DNA of 64,000 nucleotides from Methanocalculus alkaliphilus (GCF_024170505.1 NZ_JALJYG010000005.1:62001-126000); one strand, 5' to 3'; shown: positions 25,342 through 34,503, numbered from the stretch's first letter. A program made the numbers and translations. Notes: generated from the sequence alone by a model not told the origin.

Positions 25342-26184
25342 ATGATCGAATATATCCTCGCAGCTATCTTTGCGGGCCTTCTCCTCCACGGCATTCACCG
25401 AAAAGTGATCGCACGTGTCCAGGGAAGGCCAGGCCCGCCGATCTGGCAGGAGATACTCCATACCCTCAAGTTCCTTGCAAAAGAGACCTGGATACCAAAG
25501 ACCGCCAGCCAGGGTGTCTATGTCGGGGTTGTCGCCATATCAATCGGCCTCTGGGTCGCCGCATTTGCCCTCCTGATGGCAGGAGAGAGCCTGCTGCTCC
25601 TCTTCGCCCTCTATGTCCTCCATAAGATCGTGGAGCATGGAATAGGGCTTGCCTCAGGCTCGCCGTATACCAAGTTTGGAGCGATACGATCAGTCGTCTC
25701 GGCGGCATCGGAGCTTCCGCTCCTCGCCAGTGTCGCTCTCATCTACCTGATCACAGGATCACTGATGCTCCGGGACATTGAGGCGTACCAGGTGATCAAC
25801 GGACCGCTTCTCCTTCCGGCTCTTCCTGCGGCGATCGCATTGTATATGGTGATCCTCTCAAAGGTCCACTACGGCCCCTTCTCGATCGTCGAGGCAAAAG
25901 AACTCGTCTCAGGATACTGGACCGAACACTTCGGGGTCTGGCGCGGGGTAATGAACGCGGCATTCGGTCTGAAGACCTTCGTCCTCCTGTACGCCTTTGT
26001 GATGATCTTCATCGGACCGGTCGGGGTTCCGCTGACGCTTCTGCTCATCCTTCTTCTGATGCTGACGCTCTCATTCGTCTGTGCGGCCACACCGATGCTG
26101 GCACCCTATGACTCGGTGACGGTTCAGACGATGACAACCGCCCTGATCGCCTGTTATATCATCTACCTGGGGGTCTTTGCATGA
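25342..26184 (+). CDS. ehaJ: Eha hydrogenase membrane subunit, EhaJ-like (NuoH family)
   Basis: A 280-residue membrane protein of the NuoH/EchB/HyfC family, which joins the hydrogenase module to the ion-translocating arm. Cytoplasmic loops carry the family patterns KVIARVQGRPGPPIWQEIL near the N terminus and SIVEAKELVSGYWTEHFG (the NuoH E-rich loop) near residue 195. About eight helices. This subunit is the firmest sequence-level proof that the string is an energy-converting hydrogenase and not an unrelated membrane complex. Confidence 0.88.
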   Translation: MIEYILAAIFAGLLLHGIHRKVIARVQGRPGPPIWQEILHTLKFLAKETWIPKTASQGVYVGVVAISIGLWVAAFALLMAGESLLLLFALYVLHKIVEHGIGLASGSPYTKFGAIRSVVSAASELPLLASVALIYLITGSLMLRDIEAYQVINGPLLLPALPAAIALYMVILSKVHYGPFSIVEAKELVSGYWTEHFGVWRGVMNAAFGLKTFVLLYAFVMIFIGPVGVPLTLLLILLLMLTLSFVCAATPMLAPYDSVTVQTMTTALIACYIIYLGVFA

Positions 26185-26429
26185 GTCTGATTCGCCTCTC
26201 AATGGTTGCCGGTGTCGCATTGTATATCGGACTCTTCATGGTTCAGAGTGCATATATGGCATCCATCCTCTATGCCGCGATCATCGGATCCCTGATACTC
26301 ATCGGTCTTGCCTCCCGATTATTCACCTCAAACAAAGAACAGGCAAAAAAATACGAGATGATCCTGATCTGGTGTTCTCTCCTGACCTTTGCCATCTATG
26401 GGATTCTCTATGCAGGAGGTGTGATATAA
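26181..26429 (+). CDS. Eha hydrogenase small membrane subunit, EhaK/EhaL-like
   Basis: An 82-residue protein with three hydrophobic helices. In Methanothermobacter two short membrane subunits (EhaK and EhaL) lie at this place; only one is present here, so either they are fused or lost, or this one replaces both. Start overlaps ehaJ by ATGA; stop overlaps the next ATG in TAATG. Confidence 0.68.
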   Translation: MSLIRLSMVAGVALYIGLFMVQSAYMASILYAAIIGSLILIGLASRLFTSNKEQAKKYEMILIWCSLLTFAIYGILYAGGVI

Positions 26430-26806
26430 TGGAATATCTGTATGAGAAGGATCTCAGGAGGATGAAACTGCTGATCCTCGGAAGCCGGAGGCACCATGCC
26501 GCCACGCAGGAGATTGCCGCAATCCTTGGTATACATATTCAGGGAGCACGAAAGATCCTTATCGAACAGTGTGATATGCTTCTTCTTGAAAACCTGCCAG
26601 CCCGGTGTGATGCCGCACGAAGAAAAGGAACCGATATCGAGCAGCAGCTCGGCATCCACCTCCTGACACAGGCAACCCTTCTTATACCACCGGATAAAGG
26701 CCAGAAGGCGGTGGCCGGTGTTATGGAGAAGATCGAGAGAGGACTGGAGAGAGAGATTGCATTTAAAGAAGGGAGAGCAGAGATTCTGGAGCTGATCAGA
26801 TCATGA
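26429..26806 (+). CDS. ehaM: Eha hydrogenase soluble subunit, EhaM-like (DUF1959)
   Basis: A 125-residue soluble, mostly helical protein similar to the DUF1959 family that includes EhaM. No membrane helix; a single Cys pair is not arranged for a cluster. The frame extends upstream to 26177, but ATG 26429 is chosen as it forms the TAATG junction and the upstream part is an out-of-frame shadow of the previous gene. Residues 20-45 ([19 protein letters not shown]) look like a helix-turn-helix, probably structural here. It overlaps the small subunit by ATGA. Confidence 0.8.
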   Translation: MEYLYEKDLRRMKLLILGSRRHHAATQEIAAILGIHIQGARKILIEQCDMLLLENLPARCDAARRKGTDIEQQLGIHLLTQATLLIPPDKGQKAVAGVMEKIERGLEREIAFKEGRAEILELIRS

Positions 26807-27258
26807 GTATCATCCAGAGACTGAAGAATACCGTCCGATCACGCTCAATTCATGTCTGCTATGTAAATGTCGGATCCTGCAACGGGTGTGACATTGAGAT
26901 CATCGCATGCCTCTCCCCGCGCTATGATATTGAACAGTATGGGATCTATGTCCATAACAACCCGCGTGAAGCAGATGTGCTCCTGATAACCGGTGCCTTC
27001 TCTCCGCAATGGGAAGATAAACTCAAACAACTCTGGGAGAAGATTCCCCATCCGAAGGTTGCTATCGCCATCGGCAACTGCCCAATCTCAGGTTGTGTAT
27101 TCAACCGGCCGGAGACGCTCGTCGATCCCCCGGTCTCAAAACATATCCCGATTGCAGCAGAGATTCCCGGTTGCCCGCCACGTCCAACAGAGATTATCAG
27201 CACCATCCTCTCACTGGCACCACTCATCTTCAAGGATTACGAGGAGAAGAAGAAATGA
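26803..27258 (+). CDS. ehaN: Eha [NiFe]-hydrogenase small subunit
   Basis: A 151-residue NuoB-like subunit that holds the proximal [4Fe-4S] cluster between the NiFe site and the ferredoxins. Ligand pattern: GSCNGCDIE (Cys26, Cys29), GNCPISG (Cys93) and PGCPPRP (Cys124). The N-terminal 20 residues include a basic amphipathic stretch that may touch the membrane arm. The same CNGCDIE motif recurs in the Mbh small subunit at 63645. ATGA overlaps on both sides with ehaM and ehaO. Confidence 0.93.
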   Translation: MSIIQRLKNTVRSRSIHVCYVNVGSCNGCDIEIIACLSPRYDIEQYGIYVHNNPREADVLLITGAFSPQWEDKLKQLWEKIPHPKVAIAIGNCPISGCVFNRPETLVDPPVSKHIPIAAEIPGCPPRPTEIISTILSLAPLIFKDYEEKKK

Positions 27259-28340
27259 AGAAGACAGTTGACATATCCCTCCCAGTTGGTCCGGTACACC
27301 CCCTCTTCAAGGAACCCTGCCGGATAAAATGCGAGACACGGGGTGAGTATGTCCTCTCGGCAGAAGTCGAGCTCGGTTATGTAAAGAAAGGGATCGAACG
27401 GATTATGCGGGGCCGCCCCTGGCAGGAGGTGATGTTCCTTGCAGAACGGGTCTGTGGGATCTGCTCGGTCATTCATAATTACACCTTCATCGAGGCTGTC
27501 GAGAAGATATCCGGGATAACACCCCCTGAACGGGCAGCATACCTCCGTGTCATCGTCAACGAACTCGACCGGATGCAGAGCCATCTTCTGGCAAACTACT
27601 CCTACTGCTATACCATCGAGCATGAGACACTCGCGATGTATATCCTCAATCTCCGAGAGACGGTGATGGATCAGCTGGAGCTGATCACCGGTGCACGGAT
27701 CACCTGCTCATATATCGTCCCTGGAGGTGTCAGGTGGGATCTCCCGGATGAAAAAGAGGAATCCCTCAGGGTGGCTCTTGATCATATCGATTCGGAATTG
27801 AGACGCTTTGTGAGGATCTTTGAGACAGGACCTTTCATCGCCCTTCGATCCAAAGGGATCGGCATCCTCACCAAAGAAGCGGCAGAGGCAGCACATGCCG
27901 TCGGTCCGACTGCACGGGCAAGCGGGATATCGGTGGACTGTCGATCTGATCATCCGACCTATCAGGCACTTGGCTTTACTCCTGTTGTGCGACAGGAAGG
28001 AGATAATTATGCCCGGATCATGGCACGATTTGAGGAGGTCTTTCAAAGCACAAACCTCATCAGGGCGGCTCTTTCCAGGATGAAGCCGGGATCAGTCCGT
28101 GGTGGCGGTGTCATACGGGCAGGAGCGATCCAGTACCGGGCAGAGGCCCCGCGTGGCGAACTCCTCTATGATCTCGTCACCGACGAGTATGGCCGTATCC
28201 TTGAGATTGCAATCCAGACACCATCTATTATGAATACCCAGGTCTGTGCGCATGAGATGCTGACTGATGCCGAATCCGCAGCCGACATCACATCGATCTT
28301 CATCAGTTCAGATCCCTGTATTGCCTGTACGGAGAGGTGA
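27255..28340 (+). CDS. ehaO: Eha [NiFe]-hydrogenase large subunit
   Basis: A 361-residue group 4 [NiFe]-hydrogenase large subunit, where H2 is split or formed. The Ni ligands are RVCGIC (Cys67, Cys70) and DPCIAC (Cys355, Cys358). As in group 4 enzymes there is almost no C-terminal extension after the second motif (three residues), so maturation by proteolysis may not be needed. ATG 27255 is chosen because it overlaps ehaN by ATGA and gives the conserved [15 protein letters not shown] beginning; the longer frame to 27093 is a shadow of ehaN. Confidence 0.94.
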   Translation: MKKTVDISLPVGPVHPLFKEPCRIKCETRGEYVLSAEVELGYVKKGIERIMRGRPWQEVMFLAERVCGICSVIHNYTFIEAVEKISGITPPERAAYLRVIVNELDRMQSHLLANYSYCYTIEHETLAMYILNLRETVMDQLELITGARITCSYIVPGGVRWDLPDEKEESLRVALDHIDSELRRFVRIFETGPFIALRSKGIGILTKEAAEAAHAVGPTARASGISVDCRSDHPTYQALGFTPVVRQEGDNYARIMARFEEVFQSTNLIRAALSRMKPGSVRGGGVIRAGAIQYRAEAPRGELLYDLVTDEYGRILEIAIQTPSIMNTQVCAHEMLTDAESAADITSIFISSDPCIACTER

Positions 28341-28344
28341 CGTT

Positions 28345-28947
28345 GTGACATCGATCATCTGGTATATCAGAGAGTTCCTCCGTCCTGCATGGATCAGCAG
28401 GTTTCTGACAGCGAAGACCGAACCGCTGGTGACCCCGCCGTACTTCAGAGACTTCCCTGTAACGACTGAGAATGAATGTACGCAGTGTCTCGCCTGTATG
28501 ATGATCTGTCCTGCACCTGAGGCGATCGTTGTTGTGAAACGCGGAGGTATATGGAGACCTGAGATAACAAAAGGGCATTGTATCCGTTGCGGCCTCTGCG
28601 TCGAGGCATGCCCGGAGGATGTCCTTGCAAGCGGACAAATTCTTGCAATAAAGAAAGAGGAGAAACTGCTCATCTCAGGGACCTATCATATCAGCATTAA
28701 TCCAAAGACCTGTATGGGATGTGGAAACTGTTCGGTGGTCTGCCCGGTGAATCGTGAGATCGATCCCTCATTGCGATCAAGTGGGACATCACGATCGAAC
28801 GAAGTGATCATGCGGGTTGATACCGGCCAGACCAAAGTCTTCCATGAGGAGAAATGTACAGGATGCAAAACCTGCGAGGAACACTGCCCAAACAATGCCA
28901 TCCGGGTTGCGCGTGTTGTTGAGGCAACAGAGGGGGAGGAGGTATGA
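28345..28947 (+). CDS. Polyferredoxin with four [4Fe-4S] motifs, EhaP/FwdF-like
   Basis: A 200-residue iron-sulfur protein with four CxxCxxCxxxC-P motifs: CTQCLACMMICP, CIRCGLCVEACP, CMGCGNCSVVCP and CTGCKTCEEHCP. It probably relays electrons from the hydrogenase small subunit to formylmethanofuran dehydrogenase or to free ferredoxin. Eha of Methanothermobacter has polyferredoxins with more clusters, so this is a compact version. GTG 28345 is chosen, 4 nt after ehaO, because the upstream frame is a shadow. It overlaps fwdD by ATGA and so sits exactly between the two enzymes. Confidence 0.9.
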   Translation: MTSIIWYIREFLRPAWISRFLTAKTEPLVTPPYFRDFPVTTENECTQCLACMMICPAPEAIVVVKRGGIWRPEITKGHCIRCGLCVEACPEDVLASGQILAIKKEEKLLISGTYHISINPKTCMGCGNCSVVCPVNREIDPSLRSSGTSRSNEVIMRVDTGQTKVFHEEKCTGCKTCEEHCPNNAIRVARVVEATEGEEV

Positions 28948-29333
28948 GATATACACTCATCTCAGGAAGGACGATCCCGCAGGGATCCTTTGTCGAGCAT
29001 AAGATCTCACAAGGCTACAGAGAGGCAACCTCGATCCTTTTCATCCATCCGATGGATCTCTTCGATCTTGGTATCGAGTCGGGTGACAATGTCCGTGTCT
29101 CAAGTGAGGCAGGATCTGTGGTCCTGAAAACCCAGGAGACAGAGACCTTACGGGAAGGGTGTGTCTTTATTGCCCTTGGACCATATGCAAACGCCATCAC
29201 CGGCGGATACAGTCATGGAACAGGGATGCCTGATTATAAGGAGATTTCTGTCGAGATTGAACCGACAGACGATCCTATCGTCACGGTATGGGATCTGATG
29301 GAAGATATTGGAGGGCTCCGTTATGATAGTTGA
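28944..29333 (+). CDS. fwdD: Formylmethanofuran dehydrogenase subunit D
   Basis: A 129-residue subunit homologous to the C-terminal molybdopterin-binding domain of formate dehydrogenases and part of the FwdBD catalytic unit that reduces CO2 to formate at a W/Mo-bis-MGD centre. Double-psi beta-barrel pattern: residues 27-60 (EATSILFIHPMDLFDLGI) and GPYANAITGGYSHGTGMPDYK, which contacts the pterin. The first gene of the fwd part, overlapping the polyferredoxin (ATGA) and fwdB (11 nt). Confidence 0.94.
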   Translation: MRYTLISGRTIPQGSFVEHKISQGYREATSILFIHPMDLFDLGIESGDNVRVSSEAGSVVLKTQETETLREGCVFIALGPYANAITGGYSHGTGMPDYKEISVEIEPTDDPIVTVWDLMEDIGGLRYDS

Positions 29334-30615
29334 AGATGTACCATGCCCTTTCTGCGGCTGTCTTTGTGATGACATCACCCTGACAGTGAAGAACAATCGT
29401 ATTGTCGGCGTTGAGAACTGCTGTGTGCTTGGTAATGCAAAGTTTCTCTCAAAGAAACGCCTGAAGCACCCGATCATGAGAAAAGACGGTTCATGGGTGG
29501 AGGTGAGCTTTGATGAGGCGATTGAGGAGACCGCCCGGATTCTTACCGGAGCAAACCGCCCCCTCCTCTATGGATGGAGCGGAACCTATAATGAGGCGCA
29601 GGTGACGGCGGTCCATCTTGCTGAAGAGCTTGGTGCCCTCATCGACAGCACCACATCGGTCTGCCACAACCCTTCCATCATCGCGATTCAGGAGGTGGGC
29701 CATCCCGGCTGCACCCTCGGTCAGGTGAAGAACCGGGCAGATCTCGTCATCTACTGGGGGTGCAACCCGATCGAGGCGCACCCCCGCCACCTGAGCAGGT
29801 ATTCAACCTATGCAGACGGGTACTTCTTTGAAAATACCGTCCGTGACAGAAAAGTCGTCGTCGTCGATATTCGTGAGTCCGAGACGGCAAAGATTGCCGA
29901 TGAGTTCATCCAGGTGAAACCGGGAGGGGATTATCTCATCCTCTCGGCACTCCGTGCGATGGTGCGAGGACGAGGAGATGTTGTTCCCGCAACGGTTGCA
30001 GGTGTGAAGAAGGAGCAGTTGGAGCGGGTCGTTGAGGCCTGCCAGAATGCAAGCTATGGGGCAGTCTTCTTCGGTCTTGGAGTCTCCATGACCAGGGGGA
30101 AGTATAAAAATATCAGAAATGCCATCGAGCTCGTCTCTGAACTGAACCGGAAGACGAAGTTTACGATCAGTGCGATGCGGGGCCATTATAACGTCTATGG
30201 CTTCAATGAAGTCCTCACCTGGATGGCAGGATATCCGTTTGCTGTAGACTTCTCACGTGGTATCGCTTTTTACAATCCCGGCGAGACAACCGTCATCGAT
30301 GTACTGGCCAGAAAAGAACCGGATGCATGCCTCGTTGTGGCAAGCGATCCCGGCGCACACTTCCCAAAAACCTGTATTGAACATATGGCAGCAATACCGA
30401 CCATTCAGATCGATCCATGCGTCAATCCAACGACAGCACTCTGCCAGGTGCAGATCCCCGTTGCGATCACCGGAATCGAGGTTGCAGGAACCGCATACCG
30501 AATGGATGGTGTTCCAATCAGGATGAAAAAGGTGGTAGAGACAGAATTTCCAACCGATAAGCAGGTTCTCGACAGGATCTGCGAACGAGTCAGGGAGTTG
30601 AATGGAAATGGGTGA
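29323..30615 (+). CDS. fwdB: Formylmethanofuran dehydrogenase subunit B
   Basis: A 430-residue catalytic subunit related to formate dehydrogenase alpha. The N-terminal CPFCGCLC with a Cys at 33/34 binds a [4Fe-4S] cluster; TSVCHNPSI places Cys114 as the W/Mo ligand, so this is the Cys form, not the Sec form. ATG 29323 gives the conserved start directly before the cluster motif. CO2 is reduced here and the formate is passed internally to FwdA. Whether W or Mo is used cannot be told from sequence. Confidence 0.95.
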   Translation: MIVEDVPCPFCGCLCDDITLTVKNNRIVGVENCCVLGNAKFLSKKRLKHPIMRKDGSWVEVSFDEAIEETARILTGANRPLLYGWSGTYNEAQVTAVHLAEELGALIDSTTSVCHNPSIIAIQEVGHPGCTLGQVKNRADLVIYWGCNPIEAHPRHLSRYSTYADGYFFENTVRDRKVVVVDIRESETAKIADEFIQVKPGGDYLILSALRAMVRGRGDVVPATVAGVKKEQLERVVEACQNASYGAVFFGLGVSMTRGKYKNIRNAIELVSELNRKTKFTISAMRGHYNVYGFNEVLTWMAGYPFAVDFSRGIAFYNPGETTVIDVLARKEPDACLVVASDPGAHFPKTCIEHMAAIPTIQIDPCVNPTTALCQVQIPVAITGIEVAGTAYRMDGVPIRMKKVVETEFPTDKQVLDRICERVRELNGNG

Positions 30616-32308
30616 GATTCTTCTGAAGAATGCCTGGGTCATCGATCCGATATCGGGCATCAATGGCGAGCTGATGGATATCGCAATGGATGGCGGGAGG
30701 ATCGTTGAGGACGTATCAGGGAAAGCCGAAGTGATCGATGCACAGGGGTTCCTCACCCTGCCAGGGGGTATTGACTCTCATACCCATACCTCCGGGACGA
30801 AGGTGAACTTTGGGAGATACATGAGCCCTGAGGATATGCGTGCAGGAAGAACGCAGAAAAAGGGTCCGATGCACATCACCTCCGGGTACAGCGTACCCAC
30901 AACCTATGGAAACAGCTACAAATACAGTGCTCTTGGATACACCTGCCTCGTCGAAGGGGCGATGGCACCACTGGAAGCGAGGCATACCCATGAGGAGTTT
31001 GCCTTCACCCCACTTCAGGACTCATTTGCCAATGCACTCTTTGACGGGAACTGGGGGATGCTTGGAGCAATCGAAGAAGGAGACATCAAACGGACGGCGG
31101 CCATCATCGCCTGGACACTCTCAGCAGTGAAAGGTTTTGCGGTTAAGCTTACCAATCCCGGAGGAACCGAGGCATGGGGCTTTGGGAAGAACGTCTCATG
31201 CATCAACCAGAAGATGCCACGGTTTGATATCACCCCGACCGAGATCATCAGATCCGCTATCGAGGCGAACGAGCTCCTGAATCTTCCACATTCTGTCCAC
31301 CTCCATTGTAATAATCTTGGAACCCCGGGCAACTATACCTGCACCCTCGGTACCTTTGACCTCGTCCCGGATCTGAATGACAAGCGGCAGACACTGTATG
31401 CAACTCATGTCCAGTTCCACTCATATGGAGGAAGCGGATGGTCCGACTTCTCTTCAAAGAGCGAACCGATTGCTCGAAAGGTGAATATGCGCCCTCAGAT
31501 CGTCATCGATATGGGCCAGGTGATGTTTGGAAGGACCACAACGATGACGGCAGACGGGCCGATGGAGTTTAACCTCTACCGGCTCCACCATGACAAGTGG
31601 AGCAACCATGATGTCGAGCTTGAGACCGGATCCGGGATTATTCCGGTTAATTACCGGAGGAAGAACCTTGTCAACAGCATCATGTGGGCGATCGGCCTTG
31701 AACTTGCCCTCCTCGTCGAGAGTCCATGGCAGTGCCTCCTGACGACCGATAATCCAAATGGTGCTCCGTTTGTCAAATACCCTGAGATCATCGCACTTCT
31801 GATGAGCAAAAAATACCGGGACGCAGAATTTGCAACGGTTCACCAGGATACCGGGAAGAGAGTGCCCCTCCCTGCCATCGACCGGGAGCTCACCTGGCAT
31901 GATATCGCGGTGATGACACGTGCCGGCCAGGCACGGGCGCTTGGGATCACCGGTGTCGGCAAGGGATATCTCCTCCCCGGTGCTGAAGCAGATATTGCGG
32001 TCTATCCGATGAGGGTTGATGATATTGACCCCGCACAACAGTATGAAGAGGTCATCAAAGGCTTTTCACAGACCGAATATACGATCAAGCGTGGCCGGGT
32101 CGTATCCAGGAGGGGTGATGCACTGATTCATGGTGAGAATACCACATTCTGGGTGAAGCCTGAGGTTCCTCCGGAGTATGACATGACGCATGATGAACGG
32201 TTCAAGGAACACTTTGAACGGTATTACAGCATCCGAATGAGTAATTATCCGGTCCAGGAGGAATACCTCCACAGGAACTACTGCATCAGGACGGAGACCG
32301 ATCTATGA
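30602..32308 (+). CDS. fwdA: Formylmethanofuran dehydrogenase subunit A
   Basis: A 568-residue metal-dependent amidohydrolase that condenses formate with methanofuran to formylmethanofuran. The metal motif GGIDSHTHTSG (His60, His62) and further His/Lys/Asp ligands (HSVHLHCNN, LLTTDNPNGAPF) are visible. The first ATG at 30602 overlaps fwdB by 14 nt; ATG 30608 is an alternative. In the known structure a 43-angstrom tunnel joins FwdB and FwdA; both partners are encoded side by side here. Confidence 0.95.
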   Translation: MEMGEILLKNAWVIDPISGINGELMDIAMDGGRIVEDVSGKAEVIDAQGFLTLPGGIDSHTHTSGTKVNFGRYMSPEDMRAGRTQKKGPMHITSGYSVPTTYGNSYKYSALGYTCLVEGAMAPLEARHTHEEFAFTPLQDSFANALFDGNWGMLGAIEEGDIKRTAAIIAWTLSAVKGFAVKLTNPGGTEAWGFGKNVSCINQKMPRFDITPTEIIRSAIEANELLNLPHSVHLHCNNLGTPGNYTCTLGTFDLVPDLNDKRQTLYATHVQFHSYGGSGWSDFSSKSEPIARKVNMRPQIVIDMGQVMFGRTTTMTADGPMEFNLYRLHHDKWSNHDVELETGSGIIPVNYRRKNLVNSIMWAIGLELALLVESPWQCLLTTDNPNGAPFVKYPEIIALLMSKKYRDAEFATVHQDTGKRVPLPAIDRELTWHDIAVMTRAGQARALGITGVGKGYLLPGAEADIAVYPMRVDDIDPAQQYEEVIKGFSQTEYTIKRGRVVSRRGDALIHGENTTFWVKPEVPPEYDMTHDERFKEHFERYYSIRMSNYPVQEEYLHRNYCIRTETDL

Positions 32309-33072
32309 AAGTGACGATAACCCTCTGGGACAGGGATAACCCGCTGATCCCGGTCGAAGCCGAGATGATAACACCCGACGCCTTCTTCTCAGGAGAAGAG
32401 ATCATCGTCGCTGTCGGAAACAGACATATCCATCTTGCCGAAATTGCAGATATCCATATTGAAGGGGAGGCCTCCTCGGCTGCGGAGGTTGCTATTGAGA
32501 TACGGGGTGACTCCGCACGCTTCAAACGGGTCGGTGAGATGATGACCGCCGGCTCGATCACCATCGAGGGTGATATCGGGATGCATTGTGGCAATTTTAT
32601 GTCCGGGGGGAGTATCGAGATCCTGGGATCTGCTGACGGGTGGCTCGGCCGTGAGATGAAGGGGGGCGAGATCATCTGCCATGGAGATGCGGGAGAGTAT
32701 TGTGGTGCCGGATACCGTGGCGGCCGCAAGGGGATGAGAGGCGGATCGATCGAGGTGGTCGGATCGGTCGGAGACTTTGCATGCGAGCATATCGCCGGTG
32801 GTGAGGTGATCATCCGCGGGAATACCGGTGATTACCCGTGTGCTGAGATGAAAGGTGGCACGGTGATGATACTTGGCGACTGCAGCCGGGTATGCGCAAA
32901 TATGTCAGCCGGTACATGCTATGTCTATGGATATGCGGATGAGATGATCCCGACCTTCGAGCGGATCGGCTGTGTCGATCGGGACGGCCTCCAGCTCCAT
33001 CATTTTAAGGGAGATGTCGCCAACCGGGGCCATGGCGATCTCTATGTTGCCAGGTACGGGTATCTGAGCTGA
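32305..33072 (+). CDS. fwdC: Formylmethanofuran dehydrogenase subunit C
   Basis: A 255-residue beta-helix protein similar to the C-terminal domain of glutamate synthase. Residues 85-215 contain repeating Gly-centred units (GGSIEILGSADGWLGREMKG, then GGEIICHGDAGEYCGAG and so on) that build a right-handed beta-helix serving as structural scaffold in the Fwd complex. It overlaps fwdA by ATGA and is the last gene of the array; the next gene is on the other strand. FwdE, FwdF and FwdG are not in the window. Confidence 0.94.
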   Translation: MKVTITLWDRDNPLIPVEAEMITPDAFFSGEEIIVAVGNRHIHLAEIADIHIEGEASSAAEVAIEIRGDSARFKRVGEMMTAGSITIEGDIGMHCGNFMSGGSIEILGSADGWLGREMKGGEIICHGDAGEYCGAGYRGGRKGMRGGSIEVVGSVGDFACEHIAGGEVIIRGNTGDYPCAEMKGGTVMILGDCSRVCANMSAGTCYVYGYADEMIPTFERIGCVDRDGLQLHHFKGDVANRGHGDLYVARYGYLS

Positions 33073-33074
33073 GT

Positions 33075-33347
33075 TCAGGTTGGAATATGCGCCTTCACCC
33101 ACCGGGCATAGGTGGTGCGAAGGCGGGCGATCTCCTCATCGGTCAGCTCATCCCTGCTCGCCCTCTTCAGGTACTCTTCAAGCCTGCCGATGAGATCTTC
33201 AGCCTCTTCATAGCTCTGCACCTCAAGGTAGACCGGTGCCCGTGCTCCGCTGATGATCTCGCCACAGACCGGGCAGAGCCGCCACCGCTGAAGATGATCG
33301 ATATAGGTAAATGACCGGCACCCCGGACACCGGATTACATGGTACAT
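33075..33347 (-). CDS. DUF1922-like zinc-ribbon protein
   Basis: A 90-residue protein with zinc ribbon Cys pairs CPGC and CPVC (residues 7-28), followed by a helical region (SYEEAEDLIGRLEEYL). The beginning MYHVIRCPGC and the helix after the ribbon match the DUF1922 family, represented by a small archaeal zinc protein of known NMR fold but unknown role. The frame is open to 33647, but ATG 33347 gives the family-typical start and avoids overlapping the divergent cofE. Convergent with fwdC (2 nt). Confidence 0.8.
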   Translation of the reverse strand: MYHVIRCPGCRSFTYIDHLQRWRLCPVCGEIISGARAPVYLEVQSYEEAEDLIGRLEEYLKRASRDELTDEEIARLRTTYARWVKAHIPT

Positions 33348-33543
33348 GCGTACCCGGTTGTCTGCGGATTTAAGCATAAAGGTATCGGAGAGGCGGACGA
33401 TCACCATCCCCCCAAGCGGATCAGAAGGAGACCTGAACCAAAAGGTATTCCCCAGACGGTATGGTGAGGGGGCTCTCTTCGTATCATCGCGGATAAACAC
33501 AATTGCGAATCTTAATCTGGACCAACACAGAAGAGAAGATCTC

Positions 33544-34302
33544 ATGTCTGTCGAAGTCATCGGGGTTGAAGGACTCCCCATTATCCAGCCGGGGGACAAT
33601 CTGGCCCGGCTCATCTGCGAAGCGATCAGCGTACAGGACGGCGACATCCTCTGTGTTGCAAGCTCTGTCTATTCCAAGTCGGTTGGCACTATACGGCATC
33701 TCTCAACCGTCACACCAACAGATGAGGCGATCAGGATCGGAGCGATCACCCATGAGGAGCCAGCATTTGTTCAGGCAGTCCTTGATGCATCCGAGGAGAT
33801 CATCATCGATGCACCATTCATCCTCTCCCGACTTCGATCAGGCCATATCGGAGTGCGGGCGGGTGTTGACCATAGCAATGTCGAAGACGGGATCGTCATT
33901 CTTCTGCCAGAGGATCCGATGGCAGCCGCAGCATCACTGAGGGATGAGATCCTGGCAACGACCGGGATGACTGTACGCGTCATCCTCACCGACACCTGTG
34001 GGCGGGCATTCCGGCGGGGCCAGACCGGCCATGCCATAGGATGGAGCGGTATGACAGCAATACGCGACTTCCGTGGCGATCATGATCTCTTCGGGCATGA
34101 ACTGCTCATCACCGAAGAAGCGGTCGTCGATGAGATAGCAGGATTTGCAAACTTCATGATGGGAGAGAGTAATAAAGGCGTTCCTGCCGTCATCTTCAGA
34201 AACATGGAAACCTGGAAGGGGCATGATATGCTCTACTTCAAGGAAAAAGAAGATCTCATCCGGGAGGCATTGAGAGAATGCCGGGAAAACAGGTTAGTAT
34301 AG
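33544..34302 (+). CDS. cofE: Coenzyme F420-0:L-glutamate ligase CofE
   Basis: A 252-residue GTP-dependent ligase that adds the first L-glutamates to F420-0, completing the hydride carrier of methanogenesis. The start VEVIGVEGLPIIQPGDNLA and the motifs ASSVYSKSVG, GVRAGVDHSNV and DTCGRAFRRGQTGHAIGWSG are characteristic. The ATG at 33544 is chosen as it matches family N termini; the upstream extension to 33346 is low-complexity polar and antisense to the zinc-ribbon leader. The end overlaps the convergent Sec61-beta gene by 9 nt. Confidence 0.95.
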   Translation: MSVEVIGVEGLPIIQPGDNLARLICEAISVQDGDILCVASSVYSKSVGTIRHLSTVTPTDEAIRIGAITHEEPAFVQAVLDASEEIIIDAPFILSRLRSGHIGVRAGVDHSNVEDGIVILLPEDPMAAAASLRDEILATTGMTVRVILTDTCGRAFRRGQTGHAIGWSGMTAIRDFRGDHDLFGHELLITEEAVVDEIAGFANFMMGESNKGVPAVIFRNMETWKGHDMLYFKEKEDLIREALRECRENRLV

Positions 34303-34452
34303 GAGGTTTAGGATATAGATGAATACTGCAATGCCAATCGTTGCCGCAAAAACGGTCTTTGGGTTAATAGTGATGGCTCGTCGGTCTTCGCTGTCGTAGT
34401 ACGTGACAAGACCTGCTGATGAAATCATTCTCCCGCCTTTCTTCTTTGCCAT
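34294..34452 (-). CDS. secG: Preprotein translocase subunit Sec61-beta
   Basis: A 52-residue tail-anchored protein of the archaeal SecYEbeta translocon. It has a basic N terminus (MAKKKGG), the conserved SSAGLVTYYDSED segment and one C-terminal membrane helix (TVFAATIGIAVFIYILNLLY). The frame continues upstream to 35118 antisense to another gene; ATG 34452 is chosen by family length. The TATA box lies about 26 nt upstream, so it is probably leaderless. This gene is shorter than 60 codons and easily missed. Confidence 0.93.
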   Translation of the reverse strand: MAKKKGGRMISSAGLVTYYDSEDRRAITINPKTVFAATIGIAVFIYILNLLY

Positions 34453-34472
34453 GCTCAATGGTTTCTCATTGC

Positions 34473-34486
34473 CTATATATAAAAGG
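34473..34486. promoter_or_regulatory. Shared bidirectional TATA region (Sec61-beta / amidohydrolase)
   Basis: CTATATATAAAAGG is the only AT-rich element in the 51-nt gap between two divergent starts. Its centre (about 34478) is about 26 nt from both ATG 34452 (minus) and ATG 34504 (plus), the exact spacing for two leaderless transcripts from one or two overlapping TATA sites. GGGAGG at 34485-34490 precedes an ATG at 34494 that opens a six-codon frame (stop 34512-34514) overlapping the amidohydrolase start. Confidence 0.6.
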
Positions 34487-34503
34487 GAGGTCAATGGATA
34501 GCT

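Noticed and set aside
26177-26428. Extended start for the EhaM-like gene
   Set aside because: The stretch is out of frame with, and fully inside, the preceding membrane-subunit gene; the TAATG junction marks the true start.
32560-32900. Internal near-repeats in fwdC considered as DNA repeats
   Set aside because: They are the coding form of the Gly-rich beta-helix repeats of the protein, too diverged at DNA level for a separate repeat element.
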